A stretch of DNA of 64,000 nucleotides from Fischerella sp. PCC 9605 (GCF_000517105.1 NZ_KI912151.1:812124-876123); one strand, 5' to 3'. Positions 39,078-50,253 are shown, counted from the stretch's first letter. Numbers and translations are program-made. Notes: generated from the sequence alone by a model not told the origin.

Positions 39078-39141
39078 TTTGTGTCTTAGTGTCTTTGTGG
39101 TTCAAAAAATTTTTTTCACCACCAAGACACAAAGACACCAA
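39078..39141. terminator. Terminator-like inverted repeat downstream of susA
   Basis: The arm TTTGTGTCTTAGTGTCTTTG (39078-39097, continuing TGGT) pairs with ACCACCAAGACACAAAGACA at 39118-39137, with about three mismatches and an A/T loop. It follows the susA stop on the minus strand. Same family as 10763-10823. Confidence 0.65.
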
Positions 39142-39160
39142 GCAAAATCCTTTTTTTGGC

Positions 39161-41581
39161 TTACTGTTGCATATGCTTATCCAAAAGCGCTTTGGCTCTT
39201 GGCTTGTAAATCATATGAAACTGTAATTCAATGTAACGTAGCAGATCCTCGCGTTGTTCTTGAGAGGTGTAGTTCCAGAAGCTGTAGATTTTTGCCAGAG
39301 ACAGCAGGCGGTTGGTATGAATTTTCCAAGTGTAGTTGCTGTAGACTCGTTCGATACTGCGTTGTGAGATTTCGTTCCAGTAGTTGGGGTCATGGTTACA
39401 CTTGGCAATGAACTCTAAGATAATATCTGCCATTTCTGTTTGGTCGGTGGGGTTGATGTAGAACCCATTGACTTTATCTTGGATAATTTCTAACGGACCA
39501 CCGAAGCGAGTAGCAAAGGTAGGAAGTCCGCTAATCATTGATTCGAGAATGGTTAAACCAAAGGCTTCAAACAAGGCTGGTTGGACAAAAATTCCTCGGC
39601 GATCGCCAATTACTCGATAGATTTCGCCAGAGTCACCCTTGGGTAGACGTACCCCCAACCACCGGATTTTGCCGTGCAGGTTGTACTGGTCAATGATGTG
39701 GTAGAGTTTCTCGATTTCGCTAATTTCTTCGTGGTCGGTGGAATCTTCGCTACGGAGTTTACCAGCAATGAGGATGAGATTGCAGTGTTCTTGCAGTTCT
39801 TTGCTTTTACCAAAACATTCTGCCAAACCGGTCAGGTTCTTAATTCGGTCTAGTCTGGCCATGGAAAAGATGGGACGCTTGTTGGGGTCTTGTAATTTCC
39901 CGAAAGCTTGTGTTGGATCTTCGAGGGTAAACAGTAGGTCTTCTAAGCGTTGGCGATCGCTCAATTTTCTTTCTTCTGTCCTGGTGTAGGGGAAGTAAAC
40001 ATCTTCGTTGACACCAGGAGGTACGATGTTAAACTTGGGGCTGAATAACTCAATGCCACTCACCACATGGTACAAATCCGGCATGGTAAAAGACTGGTAA
40101 GATTCGTACTGACCAATGCTGTCTGGCGTACCAACAATTTCTTGGTAAGTGCTGCTGACAATAAAGTTCGCCGCATTCATCGCCATCAAGTCTGCGGTGA
40201 ATTGCAATGAAAAGTGGTACTTATCTTCTAGGTCTTGCCAGTAGAGGTTACTAAATAAGTATTTAGATTTTTCTAAGGCGTGGGCGATTATACAATGGGT
40301 GACATTCATCCGCCTTGCGAGTAGAAATGCCACTAAGTTACCATCAGTATAGTTCCCTACAATCAGATCGGGTTTACCTTGAAACTCTGCCAGCAATTCT
40401 TTTTGTGCATCAATGGCAAAGGTTTCTAAATAGGGCCAAATTTCAAATCGGGAAATCCAGTTTTGCGTCAGCTTGGGATTGAAATCTCGGAAGGGAACGC
40501 GCAAAATCCAACCATTGTTAGTACCGTAGATTTTCTCTAGCCTTTGGTTACAAGTTGTACCCTCGCTGTTGGGAATTAGACGTGTCAGCACAATCACTTT
40601 GGGTTGAATGCCAAGCACATCTAATCCTGTTTGTTCGATGTTTTCTTGAAGTTGCTTTTCTAGTCCCTTCACCTGATCGAGGATATAGACCACCTGTCCG
40701 CCTGTATCCGGTCTTCCCAACACTCCTTCTTGTCCAAACCAACCGTGAGGCGACACCAGAAGTATCCGGAAAATCATCGGTATCTGGGAAAGAAAGGCTT
40801 CTAGCACTTGATTGTCTGGAGAATCTATCAATTGGTCAAGCATTTCCAGACTTTGGTGTACGCGATCGGCGGTGTTTCCCCAACCAGGTTCAAAACCGAG
40901 ATTCTGCAATTCCCACCGGAAGTTTTCGTAAGGTGTATCGGCGGGGTAGTTAGCCAGTAGGGTTAACGCTTGCTTCACACAGTTAGATAACTGCTGCTGA
41001 GTCTGAATGCGATCGCTAATCAGCAGTTGATGGCCTTTGTAGTGGTGCAGATGCAGAAAATTGAACAAAGCATCTTGCCACTGACGGCGATCGTAAAACA
41101 ATTTGCTGGACAAGTAGCGGTTAAGGAAAGCTACACCCTTACCGATATTTTTCGGGTCACGGATGACGGGGGAATAGTCATAGAAAGGTTGAAAATCTAT
41201 TTTCAGCACGCCGCCTTCTTGGGGATGATGGCGGTTAACAAGGCGATCGCGTAAGTCTAGTAACTCTTGGATGCTTACCGACTCTACTGTGAAATCATCT
41301 AACAGTCGATAGGCTTGTTGAGTCGCAATTTGAGGACGGATAACCAAGCAAAGGCTTTCAGAATCCAGAATAATTTCTTGAGTAAAATAAACCAATTTAC
41401 TCAAGTAAGAGTTGTGATAGAGATGCTCGTAATTTTCTTGTTGTTTACAGTAGTCGTGGAAAGTATTGAGAATTTCGTTACGTAACAAATACTTTTTTTC
41501 TGACTGGCGCAATAGAGTTGCGAACTGACGTAAATTCTTTTTTTCATCGCTATTTAAAACATCTTGAATTAAATCAGTCAT
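39161..41581 (-). CDS. susA: Sucrose synthase
   Basis: SusA (806 residues, the length known for Anabaena SusA) cleaves sucrose with ADP or UDP into fructose and a nucleotide sugar; in heterocyst-forming cyanobacteria it links sucrose breakdown to nitrogen fixation and glycogen. The start is the ATG at 41581 (MTDLIQDVLNSDEKKNL) with GGAG upstream; a longer frame from 41599 adds six residues only. The N-terminal regulatory region (~1-260) is followed by the GT-B fold: HGWFGQEGVLGRPDTGGQVV (~250-270), and in the donor domain the E-x7-E motif EAFGLTILESMISGLPTFAT near 680. The full-length N-terminal region separates it from sucrose-phosphate synthase. The gene stands alone. Confidence 0.95.
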   Translation of the reverse strand: MTDLIQDVLNSDEKKNLRQFATLLRQSEKKYLLRNEILNTFHDYCKQQENYEHLYHNSYLSKLVYFTQEIILDSESLCLVIRPQIATQQAYRLLDDFTVESVSIQELLDLRDRLVNRHHPQEGGVLKIDFQPFYDYSPVIRDPKNIGKGVAFLNRYLSSKLFYDRRQWQDALFNFLHLHHYKGHQLLISDRIQTQQQLSNCVKQALTLLANYPADTPYENFRWELQNLGFEPGWGNTADRVHQSLEMLDQLIDSPDNQVLEAFLSQIPMIFRILLVSPHGWFGQEGVLGRPDTGGQVVYILDQVKGLEKQLQENIEQTGLDVLGIQPKVIVLTRLIPNSEGTTCNQRLEKIYGTNNGWILRVPFRDFNPKLTQNWISRFEIWPYLETFAIDAQKELLAEFQGKPDLIVGNYTDGNLVAFLLARRMNVTHCIIAHALEKSKYLFSNLYWQDLEDKYHFSLQFTADLMAMNAANFIVSSTYQEIVGTPDSIGQYESYQSFTMPDLYHVVSGIELFSPKFNIVPPGVNEDVYFPYTRTEERKLSDRQRLEDLLFTLEDPTQAFGKLQDPNKRPIFSMARLDRIKNLTGLAECFGKSKELQEHCNLILIAGKLRSEDSTDHEEISEIEKLYHIIDQYNLHGKIRWLGVRLPKGDSGEIYRVIGDRRGIFVQPALFEAFGLTILESMISGLPTFATRFGGPLEIIQDKVNGFYINPTDQTEMADIILEFIAKCNHDPNYWNEISQRSIERVYSNYTWKIHTNRLLSLAKIYSFWNYTSQEQREDLLRYIELQFHMIYKPRAKALLDKHMQQ

Positions 41582-42795
41582 TAACACTCCTCCGTCCACA
41601 AATAACCGAAAATTTTGTTTCTAGATTGTGAATTGAAAACACAGCACAACACAGGGGTTAGTTGCACAAATAACAACCCCTATCTTGAACACCAAAAAAA
41701 GATATAGCTTAGCAGTCATAACAATAAAAGGCAAGGCTAAAGGAACAAAATAATCCTTTAACGCCTACCCTTATCTTGCAAAAGGTAATTTTGCAAGAGA
41801 GCTAAGCTTTTACATTTGTTGTTGGCAGGAATTGTTATTACCCCAAGCACATACCTGCCTAAGAATCACCCCACCAGGAGATTATATTTCCTGAAATAAA
41901 TTTCTTGTAGTCGAATATCACTTTCTTTAGGTTTTGACATTCGCATTTACAGTCAGTAGACGCTGACTTCTTGCACCCCTAGTAAATAGTGCCAACAATC
42001 ACCTGTGAATCAAGATAGTCTTTACCCACACGAAATTAAATAAAACCCACTAAGAATGACTGGAACCATTTACAAGTTTTCTATATAAAACTTGAATTGT
42101 ACAGCCTAGGTCTTAATATTTAGGCGATTTTTAGACTAAATTTGTCAACCAATTAATGGTTTTAACCGAATTTCGTACCAATATTTGATTTGTCAACAAA
42201 ATTTAACAGACGCAATTTGAGGAACTTATGTGTATACCAAAGTTTCATGCACGGTTTACCCATGTATTCAAATAACAAAGTCCCTACTAAGTGGAGGGAT
42301 GTAAGCAGGGATTGACAAACAGTATTTGTATAATACTACTCTTATTGATATTCGCAAAGCCTTGGTATAATATCATGTCTACTTAGCTACCCGTAATTAC
42401 CTCAAAACTCTTCCCACAAAAGGTAGAGTTCAAGAGGTATTTATTTTTTGCCAAAAATTTTTCAAATGATATAAACCATACATAACTTATAAACATTGTC
42501 GGAGGCAGAGCCTCTAAACCCTTGTTGCCAAGTTGAACCTGGCAGGTGAGAATTAAGATCCTCTGGCTCTCCCATCATACACAGTTCACAAAAATTGTAT
42601 AAAAAATCACAAGAAAATACTTTTTCTTATTCTCTGGGGTTATTAATATCTAAATTAGTCACCTATTTGAGAGAATATGCGACAGGCAAAAAGATTGCTA
42701 ATCTTTAAATGCACAAATTTAAACACAACTATGTTCATGATTGGTTTGCACTTAGTCTTTAAGAATAAAAATTTTGTAATCCAGAGGATTAGCGT
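41582..42795. other. 1.2-kb intergenic region between divergent susA and the chemoreceptor
   Basis: It should hold the susA promoter (long upstream regions are usual for this gene) and the chemoreceptor promoter. A possible sigma-70-like pair is TTGATA (42345-42350) and TATAAT (42366-42371), 15 bases apart. A double-hairpin dispersed repeat lies at 42501-42550 (GAGGCAGAGCCTC, then TGCCAAGTTGAACCTGGCA). No gene is supported. Confidence 0.45.
42501..42550. repeat. Double-hairpin dispersed cyanobacterial repeat
   Basis: GGAGGCAGAGCCTC forms one stem and TTGCCAAGTTGAACCTGGCA a second, imperfect one. A relative of the second hairpin, TATCAGGTTGAACCTGATA, is found near 51277-51296. Confidence 0.5.
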
Positions 42796-45759
42796 ATGAG
42801 TTATAGATTTAATGGTGCTAGCAAAGATGATAATTCCAATTTTATACATTCCCAATCTTCATATAAATTAATGATTGATAATTCTCAGGTTCCACAACCA
42901 AATCAACATAGTATTGCTACTTCTATTCCAACCAAAAAGTCCTTATTCCAGTGGTTTTATAATCTTCCTATTAGTCGCAAACAGTTAGTAGGTTTGTTTG
43001 CTTGTGAATTGCTATCAATTTTAGGAGTAGGGATTGGAGCCATATTAATTATTACTCAAGGAGCGCGAACTCAGTTACTAGAACAAGCTAAATCAGAGTT
43101 AACAATTACAGATATTAATTACAATAACAAATTCAATCAAATGAGTTTTGGAGCGCAGCAAAACTCAGATAATCCTGCTATCTTGCAAGCGGCTATTCTC
43201 CATAACTCTGGTCAATCTTTAAGTCAGGATTTGCAATCAGAAGTTCAGCGAATTCTCAAAAATAAAGCCAAGGATATAAAAATAGAGTATGCCACCTTGG
43301 TTGGAAAAGATTTAAAAATTATTGATAGTTCCGATTTCGGTCGTCAAGGGAAATTTTTTAATCCTAGTAATTTAGTCAGAGAAGTTTTCAAAAATCATCA
43401 ACAAATTAAAGCTAATAGAACTATTAGCCGGTCAGAATTAAATCAATATTTCCCACGTTTAGCGGCTAGTTCTAGCAAACAAGATTGCTTAGTTCGTTAT
43501 ACGGTAACACCTGTTAAAGACCCAAGCACAAAAGCAGTTATCGCCGCTTTAGTTGTTGGTAACATTGTGAATGGCAAAGATGCGATCGCCCGAGAAACAC
43601 TGCAAGCGACTGGGGGGGGATATAGTGCCGTTTATCTACGCAAACCCAGTGGAGAATTTACTCTAGCAACATCTCTGCTGCAAACTCAGTCAGAAGATTT
43701 CAATCAGAGTCAACCAAATGTAGAGTTGCCGCCAGCAGGTATATCTTTACTATCAGCAGCAGCCGAAGCCAGTGCTGGCACGACAGTAGCACAACGCATG
43801 GTTATAGGTAATCAAGCTTACGCAATGGCAGCCAAGGCTTTACCTAATACGATTATTGAAGAAGCTGATGGGCCTAGAGTTGTTGATGACACGCAGCCAA
43901 TGGCTATTTTAGTGCGGGGAACTCCCGAAACAACTCTCAATACTTTGCTGACACACAACTTGATCTTACAAGCCTTTATTATTGTTATAGCTGCGTTTTT
44001 GATTGCGATCTGGGCGGTGATGTTTAGACGGGCAATTATTAAACCAGTCAAAAATTTACTGCAAACTGCTCAAAAATTTACTACAGGCGATCGCTCTTGT
44101 CGGGCTGAAGTTTTCGCGAATGATGAAATTGGTCAATTCGCCATTGATTTTAACACAATGGCAGACAGAATTATAGAACAAGCCCACCATCAAGAACGTG
44201 AAGCAAAACTGGCACTGCAAATTAATGAAATTACTGCTCACATCCGGGAACTATTTCACAGTGAAAAAATCTTGAAAACAGCAGTATCGAGAACGCGAGA
44301 TGCTCTCCAAGTCGAGCGAGTTCTTTTCTATTATTTGGATGACCATTGGCAAGGTAAAATGATAGCTGAATCTGTTGAATACTCTTGTTCAGCAGCTTTT
44401 GGAGCAAAAGATTCTGACCCTTTTCTAGCGGAAGAGTATTCTGATGAATTGCAAATAGGTACTGTCAAAGTAGTTGACAATATTTATGAAAATAACTTTA
44501 GTCATGCTTATTTTCAGCAACTCGAAGCGCTGGCGGTCAAAGCATATTTACTAGCACCTGTTTTCTTTAACAAGAAGCTATATGGGTTATTAGTTGCTCA
44601 TCAATGTTCGAGCGATCGCTCTTGGCGAGATACAGAAATTAATTTGTTTAAACAGATAGCTATTCAAACTGGTTATGCTCTCGAACAGGCAGAATTGACT
44701 CAACAAATAGAACAAGGTCATCGTACTACAGAAACAGTTTTCCTTGAGGAAGGGCAACAAAAATCAACCCAACAAACTACTCAATTGATAGAACTGCTAG
44801 ATAATGTTGAAGGTGCGGCCAGAGGTGACTTGACGGTGCGTGCTGATGTGAGTGAAGGGGAAATTGGTACTGTTGCCGACTTTTTTAACTCCATCGTTGA
44901 AAGCCTGCGGGACACGATCGCGAAAGTGAAGGTATCAGCCATACAGGTAAATGAGGCAATTGGCTGTAACGAGACAGCGATCCGCCAGCTTGCACAAGAA
45001 TCACTAACACAAACTACCGAAATTAGTCGTATCCTGGATGCTGTGGATCAAATGACCTCGGCAATGCAAGCGGTAGCTTCTAGTGCCCAACAAGCTGCAC
45101 AAGTTGCCAACACAGCCACTAACACTGCTACCAAGAGTGAAGAAGCTATAGATACAACGGTGGAAAACATTTCGCATTTACGGCAAGTTGTCGGCGACAC
45201 TGCAAAGAAGGTCAAGCGCTTGGGAGAATCTACACAAGAGATTTCTCGTGTTGTGGCATTAATTAACCAGATTTCCATGCAAACTAACTTGTTAGCTATC
45301 AACGCAGGTATTGAAGCAGCGCGTGTAGGTGAAGAAGGTCAAGGTTTTGTGGTCGTTTCTGAAGAAGTCGGCGAACTGGCAGCGCGATCGGCACAGGCAA
45401 CCAAAGAAATTGAAGAAATTGTGGAAAATGTCCAGCAGGAAACCAACGAAGTTGTGGCAGCGATGCAGTTAGGAGTTACCGAAGTAGCCAAAGGAATGCA
45501 CATTGTAGAAGATGCCAAGCATAGCCTCAGTCAGATTTTGGAAATCTCCCGGCAAATTGATGCCTTAGTTCAGTCGATATCTACTGCTACCGTGTATGGA
45601 GTCCAAACATCGCAAACTGTCAGCGAATTAATGAAACAAATCGCCGCCACCTCTAAGCACACCAGCGATTCATCAGTGCAAGTTTCCAAATCTTTGCAAC
45701 AAACCGTGAAAATTTCCCAGCAGTTAAAGGAAACTGTCGAGATATTTAAGGTGAATTAG
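42796..45759 (+). CDS. Methyl-accepting chemotaxis protein with a cyanobacteriochrome-like GAF domain lacking chromophore cysteines
   Basis: A 987-residue chemoreceptor (GAGG before the ATG). TM1 is at ~64-86 and TM2 at ~388-411, with a periplasmic sensor of ~300 residues between. HAMP follows at ~412-465, a GAF domain at ~481-631, a second HAMP-like segment at ~668-711, and the signalling domain to the end, with the hairpin tip [20 protein letters not shown] near 828. The GAF resembles PixJ-type photoreceptors ([37 protein letters not shown]). However, the usual IYxAGLTxCH becomes [10 protein letters not shown] (Ala for the bilin Cys), and the DxCF site reads DPFL. It probably does not bind bilin, or not covalently. 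No che genes are adjacent. Likely role in phototaxis- or chemotaxis-type motility signalling. Confidence 0.9.
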   Translation: MSYRFNGASKDDNSNFIHSQSSYKLMIDNSQVPQPNQHSIATSIPTKKSLFQWFYNLPISRKQLVGLFACELLSILGVGIGAILIITQGARTQLLEQAKSELTITDINYNNKFNQMSFGAQQNSDNPAILQAAILHNSGQSLSQDLQSEVQRILKNKAKDIKIEYATLVGKDLKIIDSSDFGRQGKFFNPSNLVREVFKNHQQIKANRTISRSELNQYFPRLAASSSKQDCLVRYTVTPVKDPSTKAVIAALVVGNIVNGKDAIARETLQATGGGYSAVYLRKPSGEFTLATSLLQTQSEDFNQSQPNVELPPAGISLLSAAAEASAGTTVAQRMVIGNQAYAMAAKALPNTIIEEADGPRVVDDTQPMAILVRGTPETTLNTLLTHNLILQAFIIVIAAFLIAIWAVMFRRAIIKPVKNLLQTAQKFTTGDRSCRAEVFANDEIGQFAIDFNTMADRIIEQAHHQEREAKLALQINEITAHIRELFHSEKILKTAVSRTRDALQVERVLFYYLDDHWQGKMIAESVEYSCSAAFGAKDSDPFLAEEYSDELQIGTVKVVDNIYENNFSHAYFQQLEALAVKAYLLAPVFFNKKLYGLLVAHQCSSDRSWRDTEINLFKQIAIQTGYALEQAELTQQIEQGHRTTETVFLEEGQQKSTQQTTQLIELLDNVEGAARGDLTVRADVSEGEIGTVADFFNSIVESLRDTIAKVKVSAIQVNEAIGCNETAIRQLAQESLTQTTEISRILDAVDQMTSAMQAVASSAQQAAQVANTATNTATKSEEAIDTTVENISHLRQVVGDTAKKVKRLGESTQEISRVVALINQISMQTNLLAINAGIEAARVGEEGQGFVVVSEEVGELAARSAQATKEIEEIVENVQQETNEVVAAMQLGVTEVAKGMHIVEDAKHSLSQILEISRQIDALVQSISTATVYGVQTSQTVSELMKQIAATSKHTSDSSVQVSKSLQQTVKISQQLKETVEIFKVN

Positions 45760-46025
45760 GGTAAACAGCCTTTTGACAGCCCCATTTTCTTTGTCTAATG
45801 CGCGGATGGGTAGGTGTTGGAAAAGAAGTCTCAGAAAAAATGGCTGAATTGTTTTTGGTACAAGATTTGAGGGCGATCGCACCACCTCAACCATCCGCGC
45901 TCCTTACCCAGACTGAGTTTCAGCCATTTTCACCCTAGACAATCCCAATTTCTCATGCTATGATTCACCCATCCGCGCTAACGAACCTTGAAAATCGAAT
46001 ACAGACTTGCTTTCAGGTTGCTGCT
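45760..46025 (+). promoter_or_regulatory. CRISPR leader with internal inverted repeats
   Basis: The 266 bp before the first repeat hold three copies of CCATCCGCGC: one inverted (GCGCGGATGG, 45800-45809) and two direct (45891-45900, 45969-45978). The 12-base inverted pair AAAATGGCTGAA (45837-45848) / TTCAGCCATTTT (45919-45930) also lies here. A HIP1 site is at ~45873. Position and the 3'-end ATTGAAAC of the repeats fit a leader reading into the array on the plus strand. Confidence 0.7.
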
Positions 46026-48389
46026 GTTGAAACTTTTACTAATCCCTATTAGGGATTGAAACTTTAAATTTGTTCGATCAACCCACGCATTGTCCTGTTG
46101 AAACTTTTACTAATCCCTATTAGGGATTGAAACTGAGGAAGATCTAAAGACTGCTAAAGAATATAGTTGAAACTTTTACTAATCCCTATTAGGGATTGAA
46201 ACTGGAAGGCATACCTTCAGAAAAGGTAAGTAATAGAGGTTGAAACTTTTACTAATCCCTATTAGGGATTGAAACCCGCTATCGCTGCATTAAGGGCACC
46301 ACCTCCAGTAGCGTTGAAACTTTTACTAATCCCTATTAGGGATTGAAACAGCATGTAGGGCGTAAAGCCAATCTGCTTCACTGGTTGAAACTTTTACTAA
46401 TCCCTATTAGGGATTGAAACGAGATACAAGGGATGACTGGTTTATCCCTAGGGGCGTTGAAACTTTTACTAATCCCTATTAGGGATTGAAACAGCTTACC
46501 CGACTTGTAGTCATCCACGATAGCCTTGAGGCTACCTTGTTGAAACTTTTACTAATCCCTATTAGGGATTGAAACGCTTCATAAGAATCTGAGTGACTTT
46601 TTCTAAGTATAGTTGAAACTTTTACTAATCCCTATTAGGGATTGAAACCTTAGAGGGTGAACTAGGAATACCGGAGGCTGACTGTTGAAACTTTTACTAA
46701 TCCCTATTAGGGATTGAAACAAGTATATGGCGGCTCTAGGGGTAGACTTATGTATGTTGAAACTTTTACTAATCCCTATTAGGGATTGAAACCTGAGCGA
46801 TTCAGAGTATGTGTCAACGGTCGCCGGTTGAAACTTTTACTAATCCCTATTAGGGATTGAAACTTCCAACGCTTACACCAATGCAAATCTTGATTAGTTG
46901 AAACTTTTACTAATCCCTATTAGGGATTGAAACAATAGGAACGTGGGAGCATGGGAGCGTGGTTAGGGCGTTGAAACTTTTACTAATCCCTATTAGGGAT
47001 TGAAACACTAGACGAATCACTAGCCCAGTATCGCTTCTCGTTGAAACTTTTACTAATCCCTATTAGGGATTGAAACACATTTGGGGCAATGTGGCTCACT
47101 CGCCGAAGTTGAAACTTTTACTAATCCCTATTAGGGATTGAAACATCCACAGATAGTGTTACAGTGCCTGTAGTGCCCGCCCAGGGTTGAAACTTTTACT
47201 AATCCCTATTAGGGATTGAAACCATCCAAGCCAGCAGCATAATTGAAATTATCGACAAGAGTTGAAACTTTTACTAATCCCTATTAGGGATTGAAACGCG
47301 TGAATGGGCAATAGGAAATCATTAAATACTTTGTTGAAACTTTTACTAATCCCTATTAGGGATTGAAACAACCCCTGGGATGGGCGGAATAGCCCAGTCC
47401 AAGAGTTGAAACTTTTACTAATCCCTATTAGGGATTGAAACAAGAGTTTCTTCTTGAAGCCATTAAGCGTGTAATCGGGTTGAAACTTTTACTAATCCCT
47501 ATTAGGGATTGAAACTTATCATTCAGGCTACCTATAGGTAGCCCATATACGTTGAAACTTTTACTAATCCCTATTAGGGATTGAAACACACAAGAGACTG
47601 TACCCCGAATACCTTAATCATCGCGTTGAAACTTTTACTAATCCCTATTAGGGATTGAAACCTAAATCCACTTTGAGACGATATTTTATAATCTTGTTGA
47701 AACTTTTACTAATCCCTATTAGGGATTGAAACTGTTCAAGGATGTTGAAGAATTGACCAAATCCGGCATCGTTGAAACTTTTACTAATCCCTATTAGGGA
47801 TTGAAACCAGAGTTAACTCTGAACTCTGAATTCCGAATTCGTTGAAACTTTTACTAATCCCTATTAGGGATTGAAACAGAAAATCAAAAACAACCAATAA
47901 TAAATGTAAATCGTTGAAACTTTTACTAATCCCTATTAGGGATTGAAACAGTAGTACACTTAGGTTTCTATCTAGTGCTTCTCTGGTTGAAACTTTTACT
48001 AATCCCTATTAGGGATTGAAACTTACTACATCTAATTTACGTTCTAAATTATTAAATAGTTGAAACTTTTACTAATCCCTATTAGGGATTGAAACAAAAC
48101 GTGGTTAGAAAGTAAAGAGAAAGCAGAAGTTGTTGTTGAAACTTTTACTAATCCCTATTAGGGATTGAAACAGTACCTACTGGGCGAAAGTAGAAAACCT
48201 CCTCGTTGAAACTTTTACTAATCCCTATTAGGGATTGAAACTTGAGAACACAACATCCTGGGAATTCTTGATTTGTTCTATGTTGAAACTTTTACTAATC
48301 CCTATTAGGGATTGAAACATTTAGTGTTGAAATAAAGCTTGATTCTGACCAAGTTGAAACTTTTACTAATCCCTATTAGGGATTGAAAC
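46026..48389 (+). CRISPR. CRISPR array, 33 repeats of 37 bp and 32 spacers
   Basis: The repeat begins GTTGAAACTTTTACTAATCC and ends CTATTAGGGATTGAAAC; by eye all 33 copies are identical, including the last. Repeat starts are spaced 68 to 83 bases apart, so spacers are 31 to 46 bases long. Inside the repeat AATCCCTATTAGGGATT is a strong palindrome, so crRNAs have a stem-loop and the 8-base tag ATTGAAAC. The wide spacer length range fits type III or I-D use better than a strict-length type I system, but no cas gene lies in the window and the subtype cannot be set. Lack of repeat decay at the distal end suggests the array is young or well maintained. Confidence 0.98.
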
Positions 48390-48414
48390 TTTCCTGGTAG
48401 CCAAATCCTTGACC

Positions 48415-48435
48415 AGACGTAGCATTGCTACGTCT
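48415..48435. terminator. Hairpin just after the CRISPR array
   Basis: AGACGTAGCA and TGCTACGTCT are perfect inverse copies around one base, 25 bases after the last repeat; TCTCTACAT follows. It is a member of the dispersed GTAGAGACG palindrome family and may end pre-crRNA transcription. Confidence 0.5.
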
Positions 48436-48492
48436 CTACATACCCGTGAATTGTAAATTCATCCGCATGATTCAGCAACGCCCAAAATAATA

Positions 48493-50253
48493 TTAACTCC
48501 GTTGCCAAATTTTAATCGTCTTATCCAAACTTCCACTCACCAAAATTTCCCCAGAAGCAGTAAATGCTACTGCCGTAACAGTGTGAGTATGACCTGTAAA
48601 TGTAGCCAGCAATTCACCTGTTTGTAGATGCCATAATTTAATAGTTTTATCTGCGCTGCCACTAGCGACAGTTTGCCCATCGGGAGAAAGGGCGATCGCA
48701 TATACTCCATCTCTGTGTCCTTTCAGGGTATGCAGCAATTCCCCTGTTTCTAATTGCCAAATTTTGATAGTCTTATCCCGACTGCCACTGACAAGAATTT
48801 TGCCATCAACACTCATCGCTAGCGATCGCACAATATGAGCATGGCCTGTGAGAGTATGCAATAACTCAGCATGTGGAGGTTTACCTCCTGGTTGTTGGCA
48901 AACTTGCCACACCTTAATTTTGCGGTAACTGCCTGTAACCAAAATTTGCCCATCTTGGCTCAAAGCCAAAGAATGAGCAGCAGTATCATCTAAAGAAAGG
49001 GCAACAGTTACCTGGCGTTGCATCAAATCCCAAAACAAAATTTTTCTGTCATCTCCTCCCGTTGCTAACATCCGTCCATCGGGAGTGAAAGCAACACAGC
49101 GCACCATGCCATTATGTTTGTGCAGGATATCTATCAAATCTTGTGCGCCTACATGCCACATTTTGATCGTAGAGTCTGCACCACCACTTACCAAAGTCTG
49201 CCCATCTGGACTAAAAGCTAGGGCATTTACTTCATCTACTAATCCAGACAACATCCAAGGATGCTCTGATAAAGTACCAACTAACTCTCCCTTCGTCAAA
49301 TCCCATAACTTTGTCTCTCCACGACTCCCACTAGCTACCAACACAGAGATGGAATCGTTGTTACTTCCGGGACAGAAAGCAAGACAGTTAATCCCTCTAG
49401 TGTGCCCTTTCAATGTTTGCCAGCACTCCCAATCTCCGATTATCTCCTTAAGGGGATGCTCTGGTGGTACAGTTTGAGTTTGTTCTGGAACCATTATTTC
49501 ATCAAACAATGGCAGTGCATTTTGTTTGCTAATTCCTGTTTCCAAATACCAACTCAGTCCACCCGCATATAATAAACTGCTGGCAGTAATGTAAATTTTT
49601 GGTTCACTAAATTCAAGTTGATTTGTAGGTAAAAAGCCAGTAATTATTGCTTGTTTTTCGTAACCTCTGGTGCCAGTAAATGGATAAAACAAAGATAAAA
49701 AAATCAATAGTTGGTTATTTTTCAAATCCTCTTGAGTCACAGACCACTTAATCTTATCTTTTTTAAGACTATTAAAACTTTCGCCATCTGCAACGCAAAC
49801 TAGAATACTAACCTTGGGTTTATCAACAAGTAAATAAGGAAATTTGCTTTCACCGCGTAAATTTCCCTCATCATCTAATACCATATTTTTGACAGCGTCT
49901 TGTGGCATTCTATGAATCCTCTTGCCCAGACGTTGATGCATGACTTGTTCAACAATTTGCTCTCGTAAAATATAATCTTCTGCTTGCTGCTGAAAGTACG
50001 TCGGAAAGGGTATTGTCCATTCCGAAAATTCAGGATATTCGGGTGGTGTAGGAGGCGGATTTTTGGCAATAATTTCTGCTTGTTGACGAGCAGTTTCCAT
50101 CAGTTTTTCCAGTGCTTCGCCCCAAAATGGCATAATTTCAGTGTGGCAACCTTTGACTTGACTTTCCAGCAAAGATACGTCATGAGTCTTTGGTTTTTTC
50201 ACCCGTTGAAGGAAATCAGCTTGTTGAGCTTTGAGTAAGCTAATCCAATCCAT
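48493..50253 (-). CDS. WD40-repeat protein with an uncharacterised N-terminal domain
   Basis: A 586-residue protein from the ATG at 50253, which has the strong ribosome site GGGAGG; the frame is open 23 codons further but without such a site. Residues ~1-280 form a domain not recognised (MDWISLLKAQQADFLQRV, PPPTPPEYPEFSEW, FLSLFYPFTGTRGYEKQAI). The rest has seven WD40 repeats, enough for one beta-propeller, with regular units such as LSPDGQTVASGSADKTIKLW and TASGEILVSGSLDKTIKIW; the C-terminal units are the most alike. No signal peptide or kinase domain. WD40 propellers act as protein-binding platforms; the partner is unknown. It lies tail-to-tail with the CRISPR array, with no evidence of a link. 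Confidence 0.88.
   Translation of the reverse strand: MDWISLLKAQQADFLQRVKKPKTHDVSLLESQVKGCHTEIMPFWGEALEKLMETARQQAEIIAKNPPPTPPEYPEFSEWTIPFPTYFQQQAEDYILREQIVEQVMHQRLGKRIHRMPQDAVKNMVLDDEGNLRGESKFPYLLVDKPKVSILVCVADGESFNSLKKDKIKWSVTQEDLKNNQLLIFLSLFYPFTGTRGYEKQAIITGFLPTNQLEFSEPKIYITASSLLYAGGLSWYLETGISKQNALPLFDEIMVPEQTQTVPPEHPLKEIIGDWECWQTLKGHTRGINCLAFCPGSNNDSISVLVASGSRGETKLWDLTKGELVGTLSEHPWMLSGLVDEVNALAFSPDGQTLVSGGADSTIKMWHVGAQDLIDILHKHNGMVRCVAFTPDGRMLATGGDDRKILFWDLMQRQVTVALSLDDTAAHSLALSQDGQILVTGSYRKIKVWQVCQQPGGKPPHAELLHTLTGHAHIVRSLAMSVDGKILVSGSRDKTIKIWQLETGELLHTLKGHRDGVYAIALSPDGQTVASGSADKTIKLWHLQTGELLATFTGHTHTVTAVAFTASGEILVSGSLDKTIKIWQRS

Noticed and set aside
42320..42340. TTGACA followed by TATAAT upstream of the chemoreceptor
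   Set aside because: Only 11 bases separate the boxes, too few for a normal sigma-70 promoter.
47249..47443. Open frame inside the CRISPR array
   Set aside because: It translates repeats and spacers; no gene.
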